From positions 1-28,806 of the forward strand of contig JAUVHP010000002.1 in assembly GCA_030593225.1 (NCBI GenBank): DNA of 28,806 nucleotides, in the 5' to 3' direction. The stretch's first letter is position 1. Each line of letters opens with the position of its first letter. The stretch is from an archaeon (GTDB taxonomy: Archaea > Nanobdellota > Nanobdellia > Pacearchaeales > GW2011-AR1). This document shows positions 23,341 to 28,806 of the stretch, one piece after another. Made by a program: the position numbers and the translations under genes. The notes under the pieces were generated by a model. The model had not been told where the DNA came from. It saw only the letters and a list, made by a program, of their open reading frames with translations, and did not search any database.

Positions 23341-23581
23341 AAGATATCTTCTAATTGAAGGAAAAAATCTCAAACAAAATATTGAAAAAGCAATTTTGGA
23401 ATTTATTGGAATTTTAGGAATGTCAAAAACAGGACTAAGTTTTATTGAAAAAAATAATAACTCTGCAATAATTTGTATAAACAGAGAAATGCTAGATTCT
23501 GTTCGTGCATCACTTTGTGTTTTTTCAGAAAAAATACAAGTCAAAAAAGTTTCAGGAACTTTGAAAAGTTTGGGGAAATAA
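23306..23581 (+). CDS. rnp2: RNase P protein component 2 (Rnp2/Pop5)
   Basis: 91 residues. Pop5 binds the catalytic RNA of archaeal RNase P, which matures tRNA 5' ends. The start KPLKPSARENKRYLLIEG is the family hallmark (L-K-P-S-x-R-E-x-x-R-Y). LEFIGILGMSKTGLSFI and CINREMLDSVRASLCVF follow, then KKVSGTLKSLGK at the end. Length is slightly short of the ~110-120 typical but complete from start to end motif. The first 35 bp are inside the 3' end of the protease gene in another frame. Archaeal exosome superoperons often carry an RNase P protein, and psmA and the exosome lie just downstream, interrupted by one minus-strand gene. The gene for its Rpp30 partner is not in the window. Confidence 0.9.
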   Translation: MKPLKPSARENKRYLLIEGKNLKQNIEKAILEFIGILGMSKTGLSFIEKNNNSAIICINREMLDSVRASLCVFSEKIQVKKVSGTLKSLGK

Positions 23582-24079
23582 ATGTTTTAATTTTCTAATT
23601 CTTGTAACAAAATCAATACAAATTGTTAAATAAATTAATAAGATAAACACTTTTATTATTTTGTATTCAAACAAAAAATTAGAGATTATTTTAAAATCAG
23701 GGAAAATAAAAAAATAAAATATTAATGCTAAAATAATCCATAAAAACGAACTATAAACAGAAATAATTCCTTTGTAATTATATCTCCAATCATAATCCCA
23801 AAGTTTTATTCCTTTTTTTAGAAAAATTATTCCTCCTATAAATTCAAGTAAAGTTATAGAAACTAAAAATAATAAAATTCTGTAAAATAAATTTATTTCT
23901 AGATAAGAAATTAATAAAACAATTATTGCTCCAAATCCATAAACTGGCAGATAAATCCCTCTTAAAAATCCCTTATTTGTAAATTTTTTATTAACAATCC
24001 AAGTTCTTATAGTTTCAAATGCCCAACCAAAAAAACTCCCTACAAGAAAAACAATCAACACCTCTTGAATTGTTATCAT
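23552..24079 (-). CDS. CmpB-like putative ABC transporter permease family membrane protein (PF06541 type)
   Basis: 175 residues from ATG 24079. A GTG at 24148 would add 23 residues, but a TATA-like box at 24101-24108 (minus strand) sits about 26 bp before the ATG. The start VLIVFLVGSFFGWAFETIRT, then NKGFLRGIYLPVYGFGAI, the E-F-I-G-G motif after the third helix, and KLWDYDWRYNYKGIISVYSS match the PF06541 family: a G-W-x-x-E-T motif, R-G-x-Y-L-P-x-Y-G-F-G and L-W-D-Y. Five or six membrane helices are likely. The family's transport role is a database guess; no ATPase subunit gene is nearby. Its 3' end overlaps the convergent rnp2 by 30 bp. Confidence 0.8.
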   Translation of the reverse strand: MITIQEVLIVFLVGSFFGWAFETIRTWIVNKKFTNKGFLRGIYLPVYGFGAIIVLLISYLEINLFYRILLFLVSITLLEFIGGIIFLKKGIKLWDYDWRYNYKGIISVYSSFLWIILALIFYFFIFPDFKIISNFLFEYKIIKVFILLIYLTICIDFVTRIRKLKHLFPQTFQSS

Positions 24080-24188
24080 AAATAAACTAAGAATTTGACA
24101 TTTTAATTTCTTTGCATCCAAAATCTCTCCCGAAAAACTTTTAAACACTTTTTATCTAACTTTTTCAAGAGAAAATTAAAGAATTAAA

Positions 24189-24196
24189 TTATATAA
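24189..24196 (+). promoter_or_regulatory. psmA operon TATA box
   Basis: TTATATAA preceded by A/T-rich GAATTAAA. Its centre is about 18 bp before ATG 24211 but about 25 bp before the second ATG at 24217. If the transcript is leaderless, translation may begin at 24217 (third codon). Confidence 0.5.
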
Positions 24197-24210
24197 ATTC
24201 TAAAAATAAA

Positions 24211-24930
24211 ATGGATATGCCAATAGATATACAGCATCAACAAATGGGCTATGACAGAACTGCGACAATGTTCACGCCAGAAGGACATTTACTTCAGGTA
24301 GAGTACGCAGAAAAAACAGTTCGACTCGGTCCATCAAGTATTGGAATGGTTTGCTCTGACGGAGTTTTCATAATCGCAGACAAAAGAATAAAAGACAAAT
24401 TAATTGTTCAAAAATCTACAATAAAAATACACGAAGTTGATTTGCACATAATTGCAAGCGTGGCAGGAATTGTATCTGACTCAAGAATATTAATAGAAAA
24501 AGCCCAAATTTTAGCACAGCAACACAGAATAACTTACGATTCCCCAGCACCAACAGAATCAATCACAAAAGATATCGCCGACATAAAACAGCAATTCAGT
24601 CAATACGGTGGGGCAAGACCTTTTGGAGTTTCTTTAATGATAGCAGGAATAACAAACAAAAAACCAGAACTTTTCATAAGCGACGTAACAGGAAATTATT
24701 TATCTTTCCACGCAAATGCAATCGGAGAAAACGACGAGCAAATAAAACAAAAATTAAGAGAAAATTACAAGCAAACATTAACAATAAAAGAAGGATTAAA
24801 ACTAACATTAGAAATTTTCAAAGAAATCAAAGGAAACGATTTCCACATAGACAAATTTGAATTAGCTTATATTACTAAAGAAGACGAAAAATTAAAAAGA
24901 TTAGAAGGCGAGAAGATTAAGGAATTATAA
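24211..24930 (+). CDS. psmA: Proteasome alpha subunit
   Basis: 239 residues. Alpha subunits form the outer rings and gate of the 20S proteasome. The gate and signature region is QQMGYDRTATMFTPEGHLLQVEYAEKTV. The conserved Y-D-R and the alpha signature around residues 14-36 are present. SIGMVCSDGVFIIADKR and ASVAGIVSDSRILI follow, then QYGGARPFGVSLMIAG. No catalytic Thr is exposed, as expected. It opens a seven-gene plus-strand operon with ribosome-assembly, exosome and polymerase genes, the classical archaeal superoperon. Its stop shares a base with the next start (TAATG). Start at 24217 is possible from promoter spacing. Confidence 0.96.
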   Translation: MDMPIDIQHQQMGYDRTATMFTPEGHLLQVEYAEKTVRLGPSSIGMVCSDGVFIIADKRIKDKLIVQKSTIKIHEVDLHIIASVAGIVSDSRILIEKAQILAQQHRITYDSPAPTESITKDIADIKQQFSQYGGARPFGVSLMIAGITNKKPELFISDVTGNYLSFHANAIGENDEQIKQKLRENYKQTLTIKEGLKLTLEIFKEIKGNDFHIDKFELAYITKEDEKLKRLEGEKIKEL

Positions 24931-25604
24931 TGACAACAACATTAGCACGATTAAAAAGAGCAGGGAAACATTTTGAAATAAAAGTTGATTTAGACGACGC
25001 TTTAAAATTAAGAAAAGGAGAAACAGATTTTATCGAAGTTGAAGGAGATATGATTTTCACAGATTCAAAACAAGGAGAACGAGCATCAAATCAAGATTTA
25101 GAGTTGGCGTTTGATACAACTGATGTAAATGAAATTGCAAAAAAAATTGTGAAAAACGGAGAAGTTCAAACAACACAAGAACATAGAAATGCTGAGCAGG
25201 AAAAAAAGTTCAAACAAATTGTAGATTTTTTTGCAACAAATGCAATTGACCCAAAAACAGGCAATCCACACACAGCCGAAAGAATTAAAAACGCTTTAGA
25301 ACAATCTCATATAAACATAAAGAATATTCCAATAGAAAACCAAATTAAAGATATTCTTGACAAAATAAGTGCGGTTATTCCAATAAAACTTGACACAAAA
25401 AAAGTCAAAGTAACAATACCTGCGATTCACACAGGAAAAGCATATGGAGTAATTTCACAATATAAAGAAAACGAAAACTGGCTCCCAAACGGAGACCTTG
25501 AAGTAATCGTCGCGGTTCCCTCGGGAATCATAATCGACTTTTACGAAAAATTAAACAACGTAACGCACGGAAGTGCATTAACAGAAGAAATAAAAAACAA
25601 ATAA
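24930..25604 (+). CDS. Ribosome assembly factor SBDS (Sdo1) homologue
   Basis: 224 residues. SBDS works in maturation of the large ribosomal subunit, releasing the anti-association factor aIF6. The N-terminal FYSH domain is visible as TTLARLKRAGKHFEIKVDLD, then FTDSKQGERASNQDLELAF. A helical middle domain contains TTQEHRNAEQEKKFKQIVDFF, then DPKTGNPHTAERIKNAL, the family's characteristic D-P-x-T-x-x-P-H. The C-terminal ferredoxin-like domain holds VTIPAIHTGKAYGVISQY and DLEVIVAVPSGI. Length and all three domains are complete. It lies between psmA and rrp4, its conserved position in many archaea. One-base overlap with psmA and one-base gap to rrp4 imply coupled translation. Confidence 0.95.
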   Translation: MTTTLARLKRAGKHFEIKVDLDDALKLRKGETDFIEVEGDMIFTDSKQGERASNQDLELAFDTTDVNEIAKKIVKNGEVQTTQEHRNAEQEKKFKQIVDFFATNAIDPKTGNPHTAERIKNALEQSHINIKNIPIENQIKDILDKISAVIPIKLDTKKVKVTIPAIHTGKAYGVISQYKENENWLPNGDLEVIVAVPSGIIIDFYEKLNNVTHGSALTEEIKNK

Positions 25605-25605
25605 A

Positions 25606-26271
25606 ATGACAGAAAGAAAAATAGTAATACCTGGAGAAGAAATCGCTAAAGGCGACGACTTTTTACCTGGAGAAAACACAGAAAAACAAGGAGATTCAAT
25701 AATCGCTCTAAAATACGGACTAGCAGAAGAATCAAACAAGCTAATGAGAATAATTCCTTTATCAGGGGTCTATCATCCACGAAGAGGAAACTCTGTAATT
25801 GGAAAAGTTGTAATGCTCACTTTCAATGGTTGGGTAATTGACATCGGAGCAGCAGACAACGCATTCTTATCTTTAATGGAAGTCCCGCGATTTGTAAATA
25901 AAGACCAACTTGAAGAAGTAATGGAAATTGGAGATATGATGACAGCAAAAATCTGGGCAATAAATAAACGAGGAATAGATTTAAGCATAAAAGATAGAGG
26001 ATTAGGAAGAATTGACGAGGGAATAATCACAAAAATAAATCCAAACAAAGTTCCAAGAATAATTGGCAAAGAAGGAAGCATGATAAAAATGGTAAAAGAC
26101 GAAACAGGATGTAATATTACTGTGGGACAAAACGGAATAATTTGGATAAAAGGCGACAAAGTAGAAAATGAATTATTTGCAAAAAAAGCAATACAATTTA
26201 TAGAATCAAAATCATTTGTAAGTGGTTTAACAGACGAGGTTCAAAAATGGTTTAAGGGGGAGAAAAAATAA
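25606..26271 (+). CDS. rrp4: Exosome RNA-binding subunit Rrp4
   Basis: 221 residues. Rrp4 is a cap subunit of the archaeal exosome and guides RNA into the Rrp41-Rrp42 hexamer. The N-terminal segment holds IVIPGEEIAKGDDFLPGENT. An S1 domain spans about residues 60-130 (GNSVIGKVVMLTFNGWVIDIG; GIDLSIKDRG). A KH-like domain follows at about 140-190, with VPRIIGKEGSMIKMVKDE and WIKGDKVENELFAKKAI. The G-x-x-G in GKEG is intact. It is preceded by a TAAAATG junction with the SBDS gene. Use of S1 plus KH distinguishes it from Csl4, which would carry a zinc ribbon. Confidence 0.95.
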   Translation: MTERKIVIPGEEIAKGDDFLPGENTEKQGDSIIALKYGLAEESNKLMRIIPLSGVYHPRRGNSVIGKVVMLTFNGWVIDIGAADNAFLSLMEVPRFVNKDQLEEVMEIGDMMTAKIWAINKRGIDLSIKDRGLGRIDEGIITKINPNKVPRIIGKEGSMIKMVKDETGCNITVGQNGIIWIKGDKVENELFAKKAIQFIESKSFVSGLTDEVQKWFKGEKK

Positions 26272-26272
26272 A

Positions 26273-26455
26273 ATGATAGTAGTAAGAAAGGGTAAATTAA
26301 CAGAGATAAATTCTGAATATATTGGCATAGTGGACAAAATAAAAAATCATAGTTTTAGTTATCTAGATCATTTAACAAAAGATGAAGTAGGGATTGTATC
26401 TAGTGCATTTAGATATTTTGATGGGCTAGCACAGAAGATGGAGGCAACACAATAA
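26273..26455 (+). CDS. Unknown 60-residue protein between rrp4 and rrp41
   Basis: MIVVRKGKLTEINSEYIGIV followed by a helical part (SYLDHLTKDEVGIVSSAFRY, FDGLAQKMEATQ). I do not recognise it. The start may form a small beta unit and the remainder two helices; there are no Cys residues and no membrane segment. Reasons to believe it is a gene: it sits exactly in phase with its neighbours, with TAAAATG junctions on both sides (1-bp spacers), a GGGGGAG precedes its start, and TGGAGG near its end serves the next gene. Rrp4 and rrp41 are normally adjacent, so this is an insertion. It could be an exosome accessory factor or a relic of another superoperon gene. It does not resemble ribosomal protein L37Ae or RpoP, which would carry zinc cysteines. 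Confidence 0.65.
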   Translation: MIVVRKGKLTEINSEYIGIVDKIKNHSFSYLDHLTKDEVGIVSSAFRYFDGLAQKMEATQ

Positions 26456-26456
26456 A

Positions 26457-27170
26457 ATGGCAAAAGAATTTATTAGAGACGACGGAAGAAAGTTTGATGA
26501 ACTCAGACCAATGAAAGCAAAAGTTGGAATTGTTCCAAACGCAGATGGTTCAGCAATGTTCCAATTTGGCGACACAATTGCAATTGCTTCTGTTTTCGGA
26601 CCAAAAAAAATGCACCCCCAACATTCTCAAAATCCAGAAAAAGGAACTCTAAGATGTAATTATAATATGATGAGCTTTTCAGTAGAAGACAGAATCCGTC
26701 CAGGACCAAGTCGAAGAAGCACAGAAATTAGCAAAATCACAGAGTGGGCATTAGAACCAGTTTTAATGATTGATGATTATCCTAATCAAGTTATCGACGT
26801 GCATATTCACATTATTCAAGCAAGTGCATCAACTCGTTGTGCAGGAATTAATGCAGCAGCAATGGCATTAGCACACGCAGGAATCCAAATGAAAGACATT
26901 GTTTCAAGTATTGCAGTAGGAAAAATAGACAAACAATTAATTGTAGATGTAAATAAATACGAAGATTCAGTTTTTGACGAAGGCGAAGGAGCAACAGACA
27001 TACCATTCACATTCACAAGCAAAGGAAAAATTACTCACTTGCAATTAGATGGAAAAATAAACACAGAGGATTTCAAAACAGTAATGCAATTAGCAAGAGA
27101 AGGTTCTAAAAAAGTCTATGAAGTTCAAAAACAAGCATTAAAAGATGCAATTAATGGGGGAAAAGAATAA
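26457..27170 (+). CDS. rrp41: Exosome catalytic subunit Rrp41 (RNase PH fold)
   Basis: 237 residues. This is the active phosphorolytic 3'-5' exoribonuclease subunit, assembled with Rrp42 as a hexamer. Motifs: IRDDGRKFDELRPMKAKVG at the start, GDTIAIASVFGPKKMHPQH, RCNYNMMSFSVEDRIRPGPSRR with the RNA-binding arginines, WALEPVLMIDDYPNQVIDVH, and the C-terminal half with ASASTRCAGINAAAMALAHAG. The phosphate and catalytic Asp region lies in FDEGEGATDIPFTF. The arginines and acidic residues that distinguish active Rrp41 from inactive Rrp42 are present. It is separated from the 60-residue ORF and from rrp42 by single-base spacers. Confidence 0.96.
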   Translation: MAKEFIRDDGRKFDELRPMKAKVGIVPNADGSAMFQFGDTIAIASVFGPKKMHPQHSQNPEKGTLRCNYNMMSFSVEDRIRPGPSRRSTEISKITEWALEPVLMIDDYPNQVIDVHIHIIQASASTRCAGINAAAMALAHAGIQMKDIVSSIAVGKIDKQLIVDVNKYEDSVFDEGEGATDIPFTFTSKGKITHLQLDGKINTEDFKTVMQLAREGSKKVYEVQKQALKDAINGGKE

Positions 27171-27171
27171 A

Positions 27172-27978
27172 ATGGAAAAAATGACAACACCAAATATTAC
27201 AAAAGAAAGAATAAAAAAATATTTAGCAGAAGGAAAAAGATTTGATTCAAGAACACCTTTTCAATTTAGAGATATTGTAATTGAGTCAAAGGTCTCAAAA
27301 AACGCAGAAGGTTCTGTTAGAGTTAAATTAGGAAAAACAGAAGTAATAGTAGGAATAAAAATGGGAGTTTCAACTCCTTATGCAGATTCTCCAGATAAAG
27401 GAACAATGATGGTAACTTCAGAGTTGCTTCCACTAAGTTCCCCAAGATTTGAATACGGACCTCCAAGATTTCCTGCAATTGAACTTGCACGATTAGTTGA
27501 CAGAGCAATAAGAGAAAGTAAATTTATTCAATTTGATAAATTATGCATTAAAGAAGGAGAAAAAGTTTGGACTGTTTTTATAGATATTTACACAATTAAC
27601 GACGACGGAAACTTGCAAGACGCTGCATCAATTGGAGCATTAGCTGCCTTAAAAAACGCAAAAATGCCAAAGTATGACGAAAAAGAAGAAAAAGTTCTTT
27701 ACGGGGAATGGACAGAAGAAAACTTACCAGTTGCTAAAGATTTGCCAATTTCAATGACTTTCCATAGAATAGGAAATAATTTTTTAATTGACCCAACACG
27801 AGAAGAAGAAGATGTTTCAGAAGTTAGATTAACTGTAGGAAGCACAGCAGGAATGATTTCATCAATGCAAAAAGGAAATTCAAAAACTTTGAGTATGGAA
27901 GATTTAAATATTATTTTAGATAATGTAGAAAGTGTAAGAAAAACTATTGCAGAGGCAATAGAAAAACAATCAAAATGA
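27172..27978 (+). CDS. rrp42: Exosome non-catalytic subunit Rrp42
   Basis: 268 residues from ATG 27172, one base after the rrp41 stop; an earlier in-frame ATG at 27145 would overlap rrp41 and adds no family sequence. Rrp42 forms the ring with Rrp41 and helps bind RNA but lacks catalytic residues. Visible motifs: YLAEGKRFDSRTPFQFRDIV, GSVRVKLGKTEVIVGIKM, ELLPLSSPRFEYGPP, ELARLVDRAIRESKFI, IDIYTINDDGNLQDAAS and MTFHRIGNNFLIDPTREEE. The D-G-N-L-x-D-A-A-x-x-A motif is characteristic. It ends in an ATGA overlap with rpoK. Confidence 0.95.
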   Translation: MEKMTTPNITKERIKKYLAEGKRFDSRTPFQFRDIVIESKVSKNAEGSVRVKLGKTEVIVGIKMGVSTPYADSPDKGTMMVTSELLPLSSPRFEYGPPRFPAIELARLVDRAIRESKFIQFDKLCIKEGEKVWTVFIDIYTINDDGNLQDAASIGALAALKNAKMPKYDEKEEKVLYGEWTEENLPVAKDLPISMTFHRIGNNFLIDPTREEEDVSEVRLTVGSTAGMISSMQKGNSKTLSMEDLNIILDNVESVRKTIAEAIEKQSK

Positions 27979-28349
27979 ATTCACAAGATTTTACAAGATA
28001 TGAAAGAGCAAGAATTCTTGGAGCAAGGGCTTTGCAAATTGCAATGAATGCCCCCTTGTTAATAAAAATTAGTCAAGATGATTTAGAAAAAATCAAATTC
28101 GATGCATTAAAAATCGCAGAAACAGAACTTAACTCAAATATTTTACCTATTTCAATCAAAAAACCTTTTCCACAAAAAAAGCAAGAAAAATTAAAAAGAG
28201 TAGTAGAACAAAAAATTAGTGATTCTAAAATTGAAGAAATTGAAGCAAAAGAAGAAGAGGAAATAGCAAAAAGCGGAGAAATAATGCAACTTGCAAATCC
28301 ACAAGAAGAAAGCGAATCAGAAGAATCAAGTGGAAACGAAGTTGAATAA
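27975..28349 (+). CDS. rpoK: DNA-directed RNA polymerase subunit K (Rpb6 homologue) with acidic tail
   Basis: 124 residues. RpoK/Rpb6 clamps the assembled core polymerase. The core is FTRYERARILGARALQIAMN, then APLLI, and closes with AETELNSNILPISIKKPFP, the standard T-R-Y-E-x-A-R-I-x-G-A-R-A-L-Q and L-P-I-x-I-x-x-P. This core is about 68 residues. The remaining ~55 are an added charged, Glu/Ser-rich tail (EEIEAKEEEEIAKSG; EESESEESSGNEVE) that is not part of the fold. The stop of rrp42 overlaps its ATG. Archaeal genomes commonly place rpoK before eno, as here. Confidence 0.93.
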   Translation: MNSQDFTRYERARILGARALQIAMNAPLLIKISQDDLEKIKFDALKIAETELNSNILPISIKKPFPQKKQEKLKRVVEQKISDSKIEEIEAKEEEEIAKSGEIMQLANPQEESESEESSGNEVE

Positions 28350-28466
28350 TTCTAAATCCAAATCTTAATAAAACCTCGAACTTTCCCTAATTTATTGCAG
28401 ATTTAGAAAATAAATCTTAATACTCCTTACATAAAAGTGTCGCCCTTCGGGATTACTTTTGAAACT

Positions 28467-28474
28467 TTTATATA
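28467..28474 (+). promoter_or_regulatory. TATA box in repeat copy 1 (upstream eno promoter)
   Basis: TTTATATA preceded by GAAACT, a good BRE-like match. Transcription from here would start near 28495 and give a leader of about 100 nt carrying the hairpins of copy 2. Confidence 0.45.
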
Positions 28475-28568
28475 GTTGTGTTTCAAAATTAATTTATTGC
28501 AGATTTTTTTTAAAAATCTTTATACTCCTGATAAAGAAGTGTCGCCCTTCGGGATTACTTTTGAAACT

Positions 28569-28576
28569 TTTATATA
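28569..28576 (+). promoter_or_regulatory. TATA box in repeat copy 2 (proximal eno promoter)
   Basis: TTTATATA with the same BRE-like GAAACT, centred about 25 bp before ATG 28598. This predicts a leaderless eno mRNA. The box lies between the arms TTTTGAAAC (28559-28567) and GTTTCAAAA (28582-28590), a possible operator around the promoter. Confidence 0.6.
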
Positions 28577-28597
28577 GTTGTGTTTCAAAATTAATTT

Positions 28598-28806
28598 ATG
28601 ATTATAAAAGGTGTGTCTGCTAAATCTATTTTAGATTCTCGTAAAGAAAAAACAATTTCTGTTTCAATTAAAACTAATGTTGGAAAATTTTCATCAAGTG
28701 CACCAAACGGAAAATCCACTGGAAAATTCGCATCAAAAATTTACAAGAAATCTCTTGAACAAGATATAGAAACACTAAAAAAATTCAGCGAATATTTTTC
28801 AAACGA
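28598..28806 (+). CDS. eno: Enolase, N-terminal part (3' truncated by window edge)
   Basis: Enolase interconverts 2-phosphoglycerate and PEP; ppsA at the other end of the window supplies or uses the same PEP pool. The 69 visible residues begin MIIKGVSAKSILDSRKEKTI, with the N-terminal I-L-D-S-R motif. The mobile substrate loop reads SAPNGKSTGKF, where most enolases have S-G-A-S-T-G. Lys replacing Ala inside the loop and R-K-E-K in place of R-G-N-P are divergent but are seen in other reduced archaeal enolases as I recall them. Position after rpoK is the common archaeal order. The catalytic barrel lies outside the window. Confidence 0.9.
   Translation, partial: MIIKGVSAKSILDSRKEKTISVSIKTNVGKFSSSAPNGKSTGKFASKIYKKSLEQDIETLKKFSEYFSN

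Larger units (their letters stand above)
28389..28592. repeat. Tandem direct repeat, 2 x 102 bp, upstream of eno
   Basis: Copy 1 is 28389-28490 and copy 2 is 28491-28592. By eye there are no indels and about eleven substitutions, all in the left half; the last ~56 bp are identical. Each copy holds three dyads: AGATTT/AAATCT (lengthened to AGATTTTT/AAAAATCT in copy 2), AAAAGT/ACTTTT around CCCTTCGGG (with a G-T pair in copy 2), and TTTTGAAAC/GTTTCAAAA. A TATA box lies within the loop of the third dyad. The eno ATG falls where a third copy would begin. Confidence 0.9.

Noticed and set aside
26503..27022. Minus-strand frames across rrp41
   Set aside because: Antisense shadows of a confidently assigned exosome gene.
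27145..27171. ATG 27145 as rrp42 start
   Set aside because: It lies inside the rrp41 coding end, and the added residues do not match the family. ATG 27172 continues the TAAAATG junction pattern.
28389..28592. CRISPR array
   Set aside because: Only two units, 102 bp each, directly abutting and nearly identical over the whole unit. There are no spacers and no cas genes.
28389..28597. Fluoride (crcB) riboswitch or another known riboswitch before eno
   Set aside because: Fluoride riboswitches can precede eno, but the conserved crcB sequence blocks are absent, and the TATA boxes lie downstream of most of the hairpins, so the nearest transcript would not contain them.

Overview
The window is strongly A+T-rich and archaeal. 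It carries a proteasome alpha and beta subunit, the exosome genes rrp4, rrp41 and rrp42, an SBDS homologue, RNA polymerase subunit K, the RNase P protein Rnp2/Pop5, the termination nuclease FttA/aCPSF1, an archaeal RNase J, and Mre11 and Rad50. Many first genes have a TATA-like box centred about 25-27 bp before the start codon, which points to leaderless transcripts. Compact genes, a bacterial-type RecQ and several small membrane or Cys-rich proteins suggest a DPANN-like archaeon (Pacearchaeota/Woesearchaeota type). That placement is an inference; no rRNA is present to test it.

Layout. 1-1158: 3' part of ppsA, cut by the left edge. 1234-1805: an RHH antitoxin, a truncated RelE-like toxin start, then a hairpin-rich noncoding stretch. 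1806-4336 (minus): psmB followed by fttA. 4337-6094: a possible micro-ORF, a small membrane protein and an M29 aminopeptidase. 6148-8412: a small restriction-modification island (HNH nuclease, convergent SPPY methyltransferase, DUF5343 protein) with a long hairpin inside it. 8457-11927 (minus): mre11 and rad50. 12056-12472: a DUF4258/DUF2283 pair whose first gene is frameshifted. 12477-14627 (minus): recQ. 14680-17839 (plus): korA, an eight-helix membrane protein and korB, joined by ATGA overlaps. 17829-20149 (minus): RNase J, a tail-anchored small protein and a HemK2-like methyltransferase. 20303-23581 (plus): a Cys-rich exported protein, a large subtilase and rnp2. 23552-24079 (minus): a CmpB-like membrane protein. 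24211-28349 (plus): psmA, sbds, rrp4, a 60-residue unknown ORF, rrp41, rrp42, rpoK. 28389-28592: a tandem 102-bp promoter-bearing duplication in front of eno, which runs off the right edge.

How it fits together. The conserved core concerns RNA synthesis, 3'-end formation and decay, coupled to proteolysis: psmB sits with fttA and psmA sits with the exosome. DNA-repair genes (mre11, rad50, recQ) lie in the middle, and small defence or toxin-antitoxin modules, two of them visibly damaged, are inserted between housekeeping units. The least explained items are the tandem eno promoter element, the structured RNA-like regions at 1563-1785 and 7549-7613, the membrane protein inside the kor operon, and the small ORF between rrp4 and rrp41.
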